This document shows positions 8,870 to 17,497 of a stretch of DNA of 64,000 nt, in pieces. Each line of letters starts with the position of its first letter. Position 1 is the first letter of the stretch. A program made the position numbers and the translations under genes. The notes under the pieces are model-generated. The model made no database searches and was not told the DNA's origin. It worked only from the letters and a program-made list of their open reading frames with translations. This DNA comes from Rickettsiales bacterium (lineage in GTDB: Bacteria; Pseudomonadota; Alphaproteobacteria; Rickettsiales; Midichloriaceae). Location of the stretch: assembly GCA_023263785.1 (NCBI GenBank), contig JALQUO010000002.1, positions 62,308-126,307 on the forward strand, in the 5' to 3' direction.

Positions 8870-9834
8870 TGCTCAATTATATTCTGAATTAGTAATGTTT
8901 TTGTTTCAAATGATGACTTCAGATCACACTCTATCTGGATTGCTCCATTTAGAAGTCTTATGTTATTCTGTATATCAGATTTTTGTACAGCCTCAATGAA
9001 ATCATTTCTTTGTTTTCCGAAGAGTGGTGGCTTGAGATTATTCATTGTGTTTTCTATTCCTATTTGTCTGAGTTGCTTTTGAACAGATATTACTCTCATC
9101 ATGAAGTTCTGATAGGCTCTAACAAGAAAGATATCAGTTAGTTGGGAGGCCCTACTAATTTCGTCTAAGAAATCTCTTTTTTTGTTTAGCACTATGCTTA
9201 TGAATAATCTGTCTAGTGCTGCCTCAGATGTTGCTGAAATCACTTCCATTACAATTTCTGGTGTGAGTTTTTTCTCAAGAGAATCAGCTAGATATAGGAT
9301 TATTTTCTCAAGCTCATTCTGGAGGACTTTGCTGTCTGTAGATACAAGACCAGCAATCATTCCAGGAATATCTTTGTCGAACTTTATCCCATTTGCTCTT
9401 AGGTCTTTCTCTATGCCCCCTGCGATGGCATGTAGATCCATCTTATAGCAGTTTAGAGCAACAAATTGTTCATGTTTTTCAAATAGGTTTCTGAGCTTTG
9501 AGGTTTTCTTTAGCTCTTCTGCACACACAAGCAGATAATCATCTGATGACATGGAATGAAATGTTTCCTCAACTGCTTGTGTTGTTGAGTCTGTAGCCTC
9601 TTCAAATACTGCTATCTTACTTGTTTGAAAGAGGCTTCTCTCAAGGAATCCTTGCTTTAAACTAGATACATCTGATGTCTTAAGAAACTCATGCTGGTCT
9701 GTCTTGACTTTTTCTATAATTTTTTTTGTCAAGACTCTAGTTTCTCCCTCATCACTCCCAAAGATCAACCAACACCTTGGAATATTTTTTCCGGAATTTA
9801 TTATGTTTAAAGCTTTATCTCTATAGATAATCAT
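8857..9834 (-). CDS. holA: DNA polymerase III delta subunit
   Basis: The delta subunit of the clamp loader opens the beta sliding clamp. The 325-residue protein has the delta layout: an N-terminal AAA+-like fold beginning with WLIFGSDEGETR, a middle helical region, and a C-terminal collar domain (TDIFLVRAYQNFMMRVISVQ). As in other delta subunits there is no functional Walker A. Similarity is judged from overall pattern rather than a single diagnostic motif, since HolA is poorly conserved. It is the first gene of the holA-trpS(-thyX) run and overlaps trpS by 13 bases. The 204-base gap upstream is AT-rich and shows no clear promoter. Confidence 0.85.
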   Translation of the reverse strand: MIIYRDKALNIINSGKNIPRCWLIFGSDEGETRVLTKKIIEKVKTDQHEFLKTSDVSSLKQGFLERSLFQTSKIAVFEEATDSTTQAVEETFHSMSSDDYLLVCAEELKKTSKLRNLFEKHEQFVALNCYKMDLHAIAGGIEKDLRANGIKFDKDIPGMIAGLVSTDSKVLQNELEKIILYLADSLEKKLTPEIVMEVISATSEAALDRLFISIVLNKKRDFLDEISRASQLTDIFLVRAYQNFMMRVISVQKQLRQIGIENTMNNLKPPLFGKQRNDFIEAVQKSDIQNNIRLLNGAIQIECDLKSSFETKTLLIQNIIEQCSR

Positions 9835-10038
9835 TTCTTAAATTTTTTTTGTTTTGGTACTTCCGCACACATTTCAAAAGTGTTACTCTTAAATTTAGGA
9901 GTCAAGGAAAATTTAATACATATTTAATATTAGGGCAATTTTTTTTTAAAAGTTGATGTTTTTTTGATTCTATATTTATTTACATAACAGGAGGCAGAAG
10001 ATAAAATAAAAGTATATAAAAATACAATTAAAAATTTT

Positions 10039-11508
10039 ATGCAAGAGATAAACTTAAAGAATTTGGTTGAAGATAATAGTGTTGATGAGATATTTAAACA
10101 AGTTGTGAATGAGCAAACAACGCTGAAATATTCGGAGGGTGAAGCGGAGGAGATAGTTAAAAATCTAATTAGCAAAAAAGCAAACATTGAAAAGCTCTTA
10201 TCTCAATACAGCCCAAAGCTGTTTTCAGGAGAAGGAAAGTATAGTTTATTGACTCAATTTCACATTCAGTGGGCTCAATCTCAGGATTTAGAAATTGATA
10301 GGATGAGAAGGACATTCATTCTGAAAAATGCATTTGCAAATCGAAGTAATGAAAATGAGGTTCCAGCTGATCAGTTCTTAGGAAAGTTAGGAACATTACC
10401 AATTGATATAGTTGATGGTGCGCTGCAGAGGCCAAATGGTATGAGTGAGTCTGATTACATTAAATTCCTAAGTGATCTGGATGTTAATGTTCAAGGTAGT
10501 TCACGCAAAACAGAGATAGCAATTCTAGCTCTTAAGAACCTTCTTGAGTTAGAATATTTCTTCGCAGGAAGAGAAACTACTGTGAATACTACAGACGTTG
10601 CAAGATATAAACTTCTAAAAACACAAACACAAGAAGCAGCTAAGAAATACAGAAAAACATTACTTGGCGAAGAATTTGCAGAAATATCTTCCCTAGAGTC
10701 AATACAGCAAAAGGTTCTTGAGAAAGTTGCTAACAATAGGAGGCTCAGAAGAGTTTTTGTTAGGGATATGATGCAAAAGTTATATAAAGATGGAAAGTTG
10801 CAACCTGAAGCGATTCTTGGTGCTGAGGGTAAGGATAATCTTTCTAAAATCGCAGGCTTGATGTGTCATCTGAATTACAAAGATATGTCTAACTTCAATA
10901 TTTTGATGTCAGGGGTAATAGATAATTTACAATCTCAACATAATTTAGATCCTAGTATTTTTGGTACAGCTAACAGATGGGTGAACTGGGGTGTTTCTTA
11001 TCCAATTGGTTTGATGTACTACGTTTGGGATTGTTTGTCTGTAGTTTTGGAATTAGTATTGGTTGGTATTCAAAAGGCCGGCTATGGGGTTTATGATTGG
11101 TTTGCAGGTAACAAAGAAGATCGTGAGATTGAATTCAATACATTTTCTGGCATAAGAGATGATTTATACAAAGCTCTAGAGGGTATAAAAGGAGCTAAAG
11201 CACCCCCAGAAGAAAATATCTCAAAAGAAAGTAAACTAAAAAATCAAATACTGGAATTCTTAAAAGATCCTAATGCTGTTGATGCTGTAAAAACTTTACA
11301 AGATAAAATCAAACCAGATGATTTCTCTGGTGATTTGCAAGTTAAATTAGAGGCATTGAATGAAATAAAAGATAAGACTGCTCTTGCAAAGGCAGTTTAT
11401 GAGTTACTACAGCATCCGCAGATGAATCAAAGTGTTGATAAATACCTAGAAAACTCTTGGGGATCTGCTGCAAAAAGTTCACTAGTTGCGAATATATTAC
11501 ACAAGTAA
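10039..11508 (+). CDS. Unknown 489-residue protein with central hydrophobic segment
   Basis: I do not recognise this protein. The first ~300 residues are soluble-looking and helical, with many Lys/Glu/Gln. A hydrophobic stretch at ~320-350 (SYPIGLMYYVWDCLSVVLEL and VLVGIQKAGYGVYDW) could be one long or two short membrane helices. The remaining ~130 residues are again charged and helical. No signal peptide, catalytic motif or repeat is visible. It is monocistronic, followed directly by the SRP RNA gene. The layout of a soluble domain, one hydrophobic hairpin and a soluble tail is seen in many lineage-specific and secreted membrane proteins, but a function would be a guess. Confidence 0.65.
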   Translation: MQEINLKNLVEDNSVDEIFKQVVNEQTTLKYSEGEAEEIVKNLISKKANIEKLLSQYSPKLFSGEGKYSLLTQFHIQWAQSQDLEIDRMRRTFILKNAFANRSNENEVPADQFLGKLGTLPIDIVDGALQRPNGMSESDYIKFLSDLDVNVQGSSRKTEIAILALKNLLELEYFFAGRETTVNTTDVARYKLLKTQTQEAAKKYRKTLLGEEFAEISSLESIQQKVLEKVANNRRLRRVFVRDMMQKLYKDGKLQPEAILGAEGKDNLSKIAGLMCHLNYKDMSNFNILMSGVIDNLQSQHNLDPSIFGTANRWVNWGVSYPIGLMYYVWDCLSVVLELVLVGIQKAGYGVYDWFAGNKEDREIEFNTFSGIRDDLYKALEGIKGAKAPPEENISKESKLKNQILEFLKDPNAVDAVKTLQDKIKPDDFSGDLQVKLEALNEIKDKTALAKAVYELLQHPQMNQSVDKYLENSWGSAAKSSLVANILHK

Positions 11509-11539
11509 GCAATCTTGATGTATCATATATTCAAACATC

Positions 11540-11567
11540 TTGCGCTGAATTTCTTTTGTGTTATGAT
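11540..11567 (+). promoter_or_regulatory. Promoter of the SRP RNA gene
   Basis: TTGCGC (11540-11545), a 16-base spacer and TATGAT (11562-11567) predict transcription starting at about 11574, exactly where the SRP RNA stem begins. Confidence 0.55.
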
Positions 11568-11572
11568 GTCCC

Positions 11573-11660
11573 GCGGGTAGTAGAGGTTGAGCCACTACAA
11601 ACCTGGTCAGATTCGAAAGAAAGCAGCCATAGTACTAAGTTCTTGGTTCTATTACCCATT
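11573..11660 (+). ncRNA. ffs: Signal recognition particle RNA (4.5S type)
   Basis: The RNA scaffold of the signal recognition particle, which binds Ffh and targets nascent membrane proteins to FtsY and SecYEG. The apical domain shows the conserved 5' side GGTCAG, the tetraloop region ATTCGAAAG and the 3' side AAGCAGCC that form the Ffh-binding symmetric and asymmetric loops. The ends close perfectly: GGGTAGTAG at 11575-11583 pairs with CTATTACCC at 11649-11657 (one G-U). A T6 run follows, consistent with termination. A promoter is placed to start at ~11574. The length of about 88-95 nt agrees with the short bacterial form lacking an Alu domain. Confidence 0.9.
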
Positions 11661-11677
11661 TTTTGTTGTTGCATAGT

Positions 11678-11770
11678 CTGACATCTTTTGGATGTCAGTT
11701 GCCTACTTGATAGCAGTGTACTCCCTTAAATTTTCGTAACTTCTCTTTTACATGCTATCACGGACGGCAA
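11678..11770. other. Structured non-coding stretch after the SRP RNA
   Basis: Two nested or adjacent dyads lie between ffs and the convergent virB9 gene. One is an 8-bp hairpin CTGACATC/GATGTCAG with a TTTTG loop (11678-11698). The other is an outer stem TTGCC (11699-11703)/GGCAA (11766-11770) enclosing TGATAGCA (11708-11715)/TGCTATCA (11753-11760). It may be a terminator for either flank, or a small RNA; I do not recognise a family. Confidence 0.4.
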
Positions 11771-11776
11771 AAGCTT

Positions 11777-12625
11777 CTATTTTGGCTGTATTACATTAAC
11801 ACCTGGTTGCGCTACAACGACTGCTCCACTTTGAGATTGAGTGATTTCACTCATTTTTGGGAGATTTACAGGGGTTTCGATTTTCTCATTGAATACACAC
11901 ATTACTTCTTTTCCTAATCTAAGGGTGAACTTACTAGTGACTCTTTCAACAACAATATATCCATCAGATACTCTGTAGTTTATAAGAGCTTCGTTTTGGT
12001 TATTATCAACTGTAAAGATCGAAGGAATATCTGTATTGACATCTCTAAATTTAAAGTATGTGAACTTTCCATCATCAAAAACCAAAATTGGATCTATGAT
12101 ACGAGATTTTCCACTGATTTTATATCTGAAGTTATATTGTGTAGGTTTGCTGAGATCTATGCCGCTGCTGTTGCTATGACCTATTGCATTTGGAACACCT
12201 AGCTGCCCATCTGGATACATGAACTTTGTTATGAATGCCAAACTTGAATCACTTATGCTTGTTGCGTGTTCTGCATGCATCTCAAAGAAATAAGTCCTTC
12301 TATTTGTTATGACAGTCATATTTGTAGTTGCATTTAAACCTATTGGCTTCAGGAAAATTCTATTCCCTACAGGATTCAATTGCCATGCTGTTGAGTCACC
12401 CATTGTTATCGTTTCGATTTTCTCATCAAGAGCAAATTCTATGATTGAGTGGTAGTTATAGTGACCTGTAAAGCTTATGACTGTATTTGGTACATAATTT
12501 ATAACTCTTATTCTGCTTTCATTACCAACTGGCCTAGACATTGAAACCGCAAACACATTACTCCCTTGTAACAACAAAGACATGTATAACATGATCAATA
12601 AAGTCTTTAAAATCCCACTTCTCAT
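11777..12625 (-). CDS. virB9: Type IV secretion protein VirB9/TrbG/CagX family
   Basis: Periplasmic/outer-membrane core-complex subunit of a type IV secretion system. A signal peptide is visible (basic MRSGILK, hydrophobic ILKTLLIMLYMSLLL, likely cleavage near VFAVS). The N-terminal domain contains the family phrase TNRRTYFFEMHA and the usual beta-rich pattern, and the C-terminal domain ends with a hydrophilic tail (VVVAQPGVNVIQPK). The 282 residues are normal. Rickettsiales carry duplicated virB9 genes in the rvh system, and copies are often away from the virB8-B10-B11-D4 cluster, as here: the neighbours are lolC and SRP RNA. Which copy this is cannot be told from sequence alone. Confidence 0.88.
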   Translation of the reverse strand: MRSGILKTLLIMLYMSLLLQGSNVFAVSMSRPVGNESRIRVINYVPNTVISFTGHYNYHSIIEFALDEKIETITMGDSTAWQLNPVGNRIFLKPIGLNATTNMTVITNRRTYFFEMHAEHATSISDSSLAFITKFMYPDGQLGVPNAIGHSNSSGIDLSKPTQYNFRYKISGKSRIIDPILVFDDGKFTYFKFRDVNTDIPSIFTVDNNQNEALINYRVSDGYIVVERVTSKFTLRLGKEVMCVFNEKIETPVNLPKMSEITQSQSGAVVVAQPGVNVIQPK

Positions 12626-12715
12626 AAAAAAGTTTTTTACATAAAATTTTGATTACTAAAATCATTATATTTGAACTCCTTCAATAAGAAAAGGGGTTTT
12701 TGAATCTTAGTACTT

Positions 12716-13951
12716 CTAATATCTTAAGACCTCTGCTGGTGATGTCTTTGAGACCCTCCAGGCAGGATATATAGTTGCAACAAACGATAGTAACAATGAA
12801 ATTCCTACAATCCATATTACTTGTGAGGTTTCAACATCTGATGGTAGGGTTGTCAAGAAATAAATCACAGGGTCAAATAGTTTTACACTTGAGATTCCCT
12901 CAAGGAATATCCTAATTCTTTCTATGTTGATGCTAAAGACTATTCCTAGGGCTGTTCCAGAAATAGTTCCAATTACGCCAACAAGTGATCCACACATGAT
13001 GAAAATCCTCATGACAGATATTTTTCTCATGCCTATTGTCCTTAGAATTGCAATTTCCTTCATCTTGTCATGTACCAACAATATTAAGCTAGAGATGATG
13101 TTGAAGGCAGCTATTAGTATTATGAGAGATAAAATCAGAAACATTACAGTTCTTTCGACTTTCAGGCCATCCATGAGAGTTTTGTTTGCCTGTTGCCAGT
13201 CTATTACGACCATGTTATCGTTACCAAAGGTATTCTTTCTGAGGACTTCAATTAGTCTATCCTTTACGATCTGTACATTATCTAAATCCTTAAGAGTGAT
13301 TTCTATTCCAGTTACAGTATTATCCATCTCAAAGAGCACCTGAGCATCAAACATATCCATAAAAACAATTCCTTTGTTGTACTCATGCATTCCTATGTCA
13401 AATGTCCCACATACTTTATATGATTTCATCCTTGGCATCATTCCAACCATTGTTTCTGTGAACTTCGGAGTAATGATTTTAATCTTATCATCAGCCTCAA
13501 GTCTATCTCCAATTATAAGCCCATGACAGTTATTATATCTGTGAATGAATCCATCACTAAGATGTATTTTATTATCTATATCTGCTGCAAACATCCCCTT
13601 CACAAGCACTCCACTTGCACCTTTGTCAGTCATCGCAAGAGCCTGCTGTTCTATCATTGGAACGACAACAGCATCGTCTATGTTTTTCTTTATTACCTCT
13701 ATGACTTTCTCCCAATTATTAAGATTAGAGTCTCTAGTTGTAACTGTGATGTGTCCTTTGAATCCTAGGATTTTTGTGAAGAGAGTCTTTTCATATCCAT
13801 TCATAACTGACATCACTATGATTAGTGTTGCTACGCCAAGAGCTATTCCTAGCATTGCAAAAGCATTTATGATTGATACAAATCTTTCCTTATATTTTGT
13901 AAAGGTATATCTTTTTGCTATTCGGAGCTCAACCCTCAGATCCTTCAGCAT
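12716..13951 (-). CDS. lolC: Lipoprotein-releasing ABC permease LolC/LolE family
   Basis: Inner-membrane permease that, with the ATPase LolD, extracts outer-membrane lipoproteins and passes them to LolA. The 411 residues show the LolC/E layout: helix 1 near the N-terminus (FVSIINAFAMLGIALGVATL, IIVMSVMNGY), a ~200-residue periplasmic domain, then three C-terminal helices with the FtsX-like core (ILRTIGMRKISVMRIF) and the ending YPAWRVSKTSPAEVLRY. Many alphaproteobacteria have one LolC/E-type gene, so it probably works as a homodimer. lolD is not adjacent, which is odd because lolCD are often together. The gene overlaps the end of enolase by 7 bases. Confidence 0.92.
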   Translation of the reverse strand: MLKDLRVELRIAKRYTFTKYKERFVSIINAFAMLGIALGVATLIIVMSVMNGYEKTLFTKILGFKGHITVTTRDSNLNNWEKVIEVIKKNIDDAVVVPMIEQQALAMTDKGASGVLVKGMFAADIDNKIHLSDGFIHRYNNCHGLIIGDRLEADDKIKIITPKFTETMVGMMPRMKSYKVCGTFDIGMHEYNKGIVFMDMFDAQVLFEMDNTVTGIEITLKDLDNVQIVKDRLIEVLRKNTFGNDNMVVIDWQQANKTLMDGLKVERTVMFLILSLIILIAAFNIISSLILLVHDKMKEIAILRTIGMRKISVMRIFIMCGSLVGVIGTISGTALGIVFSINIERIRIFLEGISSVKLFDPVIYFLTTLPSDVETSQVIWIVGISLLLSFVATIYPAWRVSKTSPAEVLRY

Positions 13952-15204
13952 ATTCTGAGGAGTTCATTGTATTTAGCAACTCTTTCGGATCTACATGGAG
14001 CGCCAGCCTTGATATATGATGCACCCAGACCAAAGGCTATATGTGCTAATGACACATCCTCTGTTTCACCAGATCTATGAGATGCTATTACTTCATAGTT
14101 ATTTTTCCTAGCAAGTTCTATTGCCATAGCTGTTTCAGTTACAGTACCTATTTGGTTAGGTTTTATTAGAACTGCGTTACCGATCTTGTTATCGATCCCA
14201 TGCTGCAAGTTCTTTGTGTTTGTAACGAATATATCATCTCCTACTAGCATCACTTGCTTGTTAAGTCTTGCTGTGATTTCTTTCCATCCTTCGATATCAT
14301 CCTCGGCCAGCGGATCTTCAATGGATATGATTGGATAAGCTCTAATAAGCTTCTCGTAGTACTTTATAATCTCAGAGGAACTCATTGGAGCTCTGTTGAT
14401 TTCAACCTCATATAAGTTATTAGCATAGAAGGTTGATGCTGCAGCATCTAGAGCAATCCTAAAAGTACTCATATAATTTCTCTTATGCATTACTGCAACA
14501 ATTGCATCTAATACTTCCTCAGCTGATGAGAACATTGGAGCAAACCCTCCCTCATCACCCACATTTGTACTATGTCCTGCTGCTTTTATATCACTTCTGA
14601 GGTCAGCATAAAACTCACAGCTGAGTTTCATTCTCTCATGAAATGATGCCTTATCTGTCATTGTTGGAACTATCATAAATTCCTGCAGCATCAGATTGTT
14701 GTTTGCATGCTTCCCGCCATTTATTATGTTTAACATAGGAATTGGCGCTCTGCGGTTTTCAATTTTGAACTCCTTCCTTAGTAGCTCAAACTCCCTAAGA
14801 TTATTTGCTTGTGCAAAGCATTTCATGAATGCGAGGGATAGTCCTAGACTGGTATTAGCTCCAATCCTTGATTTATTCTCAGTACCATCTATCTCAATGA
14901 TGAGTTCATCAAATTCCCTAAGAGATGTAAATTGTCTACCAATTATCTTTGGAGCAACAACATCCTCCAGAGCTCCGATAGCCTTGGTGACACCCATCCC
15001 ATGGTATCTTGTTGGATCTCCATCACGAAGCTCGACTGCCTCAAACAAACCAACTGATATGCCACTTGGGACTGATGCGTATTTGGTAATGCCACCATCT
15101 AAAGTCATTTCAACCTCTAGAGTTGGGTTACCTCTGCTATCTATTATTTCCCTGGCAATAATTTTCTCTATAATAAAACCTCTCATGAACTTTTTTATAT
15201 TCAT
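13945..15204 (-). CDS. eno: Enolase
   Basis: Interconverts 2-phosphoglycerate and phosphoenolpyruvate. The 419 residues include the N-terminal EIIDSRGNPTLEVEM, the catalytic VGDEGGFAP region, metal ligands in SIEDPLAEDD and VGDDIFVTN, and the active-site SHRSGETED with the C-terminal lysine region IKAGAPCRSERVAKYNE. The protein is complete. An internal ATG at 15186 (MRGFII) matches the normal enolase start more closely than the first ATG. Together with tpiA it shows that at least the lower triose-phosphate part of glycolysis/gluconeogenesis is retained. It overlaps lolC by 7 bases, suggesting coupled translation. Confidence 0.96.
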   Translation of the reverse strand: MNIKKFMRGFIIEKIIAREIIDSRGNPTLEVEMTLDGGITKYASVPSGISVGLFEAVELRDGDPTRYHGMGVTKAIGALEDVVAPKIIGRQFTSLREFDELIIEIDGTENKSRIGANTSLGLSLAFMKCFAQANNLREFELLRKEFKIENRRAPIPMLNIINGGKHANNNLMLQEFMIVPTMTDKASFHERMKLSCEFYADLRSDIKAAGHSTNVGDEGGFAPMFSSAEEVLDAIVAVMHKRNYMSTFRIALDAAASTFYANNLYEVEINRAPMSSSEIIKYYEKLIRAYPIISIEDPLAEDDIEGWKEITARLNKQVMLVGDDIFVTNTKNLQHGIDNKIGNAVLIKPNQIGTVTETAMAIELARKNNYEVIASHRSGETEDVSLAHIAFGLGASYIKAGAPCRSERVAKYNELLRIC

Positions 15205-15260
15205 TAAACAAAAGCAGTATTATAAAATTTACACCTCAGCAATCAAAGCAATAACTATCG

Positions 15261-15290
15261 ACCTTAACTGATGAAAAAAAACATTAAGGT
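15261..15290. terminator. Weak hairpin between secD and eno
   Basis: ACCTTAA (15261-15267) pairs with TTAAGGT (15284-15290) around an A8-containing loop. It could end secD transcription on the minus strand, but the T-run is in the loop rather than after the stem. Confidence 0.25.
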
Positions 15291-15310
15291 GAGTCATAAA
15301 AACAACATAT

Positions 15311-16879
15311 TCATAGTTTTAATTTATTTGGCTTAAATAAATCATACCAAATTTCTATCAGGATTTTTGTGAAGATAACAGCTGTTAGCATCGAGCAAAT
15401 TATTCCTATTATCAGTGTCACTGCAAAGCCTTTTATTGCACTACTGCCAAAGATGTATAGGAGCAATGCAACAATTACTGTTGTGATGTTTGAATCCATA
15501 ATTGTTCTGAGAGCCATGTCATAACCTTTCTTGATAGTCTGAAACAGGTTTTTTGTATTCTTTCTATTCTCTTCACGCATCCTCTCATAGATCAGAACAT
15601 TCGCATCTACTGCCATGCCGAGAGTTAATGCCATGCCTGCTATCCCAGGGAGGGTTAAGGTTGCCTCCATGATAGACAGAACTGCAAGCATTAGAGTTAA
15701 GTTACAGATTAAACCTAGACTAGCAATAATACCTAAGGTTTTATAGACAAGTGCCATGATTATAATTACAGCAAGGCATCCTATGATGACTGCATTTGCT
15801 CCACTGCTAACTGACTCATGGCCTAAGGTCGGACCTATTAAGTTTTCTTGTACAATTTTTACAGGAACAGGAAGAGATCCTGATCGCAAAAGAATTGCTA
15901 TCTCTTTGGCTGACTCAAATGAGAAACTTCCTGATATTTGACCGGATCCAGTGAGAATTGGCTCATTTATCATTGGAGCTGTGATGATTTTGTTATCAAG
16001 GACTATTGCTAGTGGTTTACCAATGTTACTCCTTGTGATTTCTGCAAACCTCCTACTTCCAGCATCAGTGAGTTTGAAACTAACAATATGCTTTCCCATA
16101 TGTGTTGATTGCTGTGCATCAGCTATCATCTCACCAGACATCACTGGCTGCATTATTACTGGGAGCCGAACGTCTCTTCCCTCATAGTCATCACCTTTCA
16201 TAAGAGGTAAGATTTTGATGCCGAGCGGTAGATTATTATCAATTATGTCTTTGTTTGTAACATTCATGTCTAGCAGATGAAACTTAAGGCTACCTGTTTG
16301 AGATAGAATTTGCTTAATTGCACTTCTGTCATTTGCCCCAGGTATTTGCACAAGTACACCATTATCTCCTTGCTTTTGTATTGTTATTTCCTGCACTCCA
16401 GTTGCATCTATTCTATACCTTATAACGTCAATTATCCTATCGATTGTGCTGTTTTGGTTTTGAGTAAAAAATGCTTTCCTTATTTTGATAGATGTTTTTC
16501 CATCTGACTCATATATCTCATACAGATTACTTGCCATCATTCCATCCATAATGGTTTTTATTTTTGAAATTAAATTATTGCCTTCATTGCTATGAATCAA
16601 AATTAAGTTGTCTGCGATTTTTGCATTCACATTGAGCTTCAAGCCGTTTACGATCGACTGTCTGATAGACATCATTTGCTCCTGTTGATGAGTTGAGAGA
16701 TCTGCCTCCAGAAGGATTGAAATACCACCTCTTATGTCCAAGCCAAGATTTAGTTTACTTGATGGCAAATAACTTCTATCTCCTAAGAAGTTTCCTAAAG
16801 ATAAATACACTGACAAGATAAAACTCATCAGGACAAACAGCAAATTCAGATATGTTTTCTTCATAGAAATTATTTTCAA
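15311..16879 (-). CDS. secD: Protein translocase subunit SecD
   Basis: RND-type membrane protein that uses the proton gradient to help release proteins on the periplasmic side of SecYEG. An N-terminal helix (YLNLLFVLMSFILSVYLSLG) is followed by LGLDIRGGISILLEAD (the conserved D1 motif), the P1 periplasmic head, and five further helices at the C-terminus with GMALTLGMAVDANVLIYERM, the SecD/F signature. The 522 residues are normal. secF and yajC are not adjacent. The divergent neighbour is the cytochrome b561 gene. The ATG at 16864 (MKKTYLNLL) is an equally good start. Confidence 0.95.
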   Translation of the reverse strand: MKIISMKKTYLNLLFVLMSFILSVYLSLGNFLGDRSYLPSSKLNLGLDIRGGISILLEADLSTHQQEQMMSIRQSIVNGLKLNVNAKIADNLILIHSNEGNNLISKIKTIMDGMMASNLYEIYESDGKTSIKIRKAFFTQNQNSTIDRIIDVIRYRIDATGVQEITIQKQGDNGVLVQIPGANDRSAIKQILSQTGSLKFHLLDMNVTNKDIIDNNLPLGIKILPLMKGDDYEGRDVRLPVIMQPVMSGEMIADAQQSTHMGKHIVSFKLTDAGSRRFAEITRSNIGKPLAIVLDNKIITAPMINEPILTGSGQISGSFSFESAKEIAILLRSGSLPVPVKIVQENLIGPTLGHESVSSGANAVIIGCLAVIIIMALVYKTLGIIASLGLICNLTLMLAVLSIMEATLTLPGIAGMALTLGMAVDANVLIYERMREENRKNTKNLFQTIKKGYDMALRTIMDSNITTVIVALLLYIFGSSAIKGFAVTLIIGIICSMLTAVIFTKILIEIWYDLFKPNKLKL

Positions 16880-16932
16880 TTTTCATTTTAGATAACTTAT
16901 ACCATCATCTTTGCTTATCATCTATATTTCAA

Positions 16933-16961
16933 TTGATTTGTTTTTGTGTGGTTGATATAAT
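16933..16961 (+). promoter_or_regulatory. Sigma-70-type promoter for the b561-argS run
   Basis: TTGATT (16933-16938), a 17-base spacer and TATAAT (16956-16961), 17 bases before the ATG at 16979. This is the best promoter match in the window. Confidence 0.6.
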
Positions 16962-16978
16962 TTAAAATAAAAACCAAA

Positions 16979-17488
16979 ATGAATTACTCTTTGACAGCAA
17001 AGCTCATGCATTGGTTAATGGGCATAATAATAATTGGGATGTTAGCATTAGGGTACCTTATGGGCAACATTGCACCTCCTCAGAAGTTTGAAATCTATAA
17101 TCTTCATAAGTCGATGGGGATGATGCTGTTTTTCCTTGTAATGCTTAGGTTGGTAATGCGCCTCACAAGTAAGTATCCTGAGCTTCCACCAGAAACCCCT
17201 AGGTGGGTAGAAATCATTGCAAAGCTAAATATCCTGTTTCTTTATGTGATGATGTTTTTGATGCCTCTCAGCGGATTTTTGATGTCAAGTTTATCTGGAC
17301 GATCTGTCCCATTCTTCGGACTCTTTGAAATCCCGAGCATTATTAAAGATCCATCAATTGGACATCTTTTTCATGAAATCCATGAGATTGGACCGATAGT
17401 ATTTATATTGTTGATAATTGCACACGTTTTTGGTGGACTTTTCCATCACTTTATTCTAAAAGATAATGTTCTGAGAAGAATGTTGTAG
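16979..17488 (+). CDS. Cytochrome b561 family protein
   Basis: A small integral-membrane di-haem cytochrome of the bacterial b561 (CybB/YodB) family, thought to move electrons from quinol to periplasmic acceptors or superoxide. Four hydrophobic helices are evident in 169 residues. Likely haem ligands are His in LMHWLM (helix 1), LHKSMGM (helix 2), and HLFHEIHE/AHVFGGLFHHF (helices 3-4). The gene starts right after a strong promoter and is followed 9 bases later by argS, so it heads the transcript. The physiological partner is unknown. Confidence 0.85.
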   Translation: MNYSLTAKLMHWLMGIIIIGMLALGYLMGNIAPPQKFEIYNLHKSMGMMLFFLVMLRLVMRLTSKYPELPPETPRWVEIIAKLNILFLYVMMFLMPLSGFLMSSLSGRSVPFFGLFEIPSIIKDPSIGHLFHEIHEIGPIVFILLIIAHVFGGLFHHFILKDNVLRRML

Positions 17489-17497
17489 CAATCAAAA

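Noticed and set aside
11678-11770. 6S RNA or tmRNA
   Set aside because: The dyads are too short and lack the long rod with central bubble of 6S RNA and the tRNA-like ends of tmRNA; only an unnamed structured element can be supported.
12924-15271. Long plus-strand ORFs opposite lolC and enolase (12924-13343, 13545-13958, 14696-15271)
   Set aside because: They are antisense to well-conserved genes, have composition typical of reverse frames (Ser/Ile/Met rich) and match no family.
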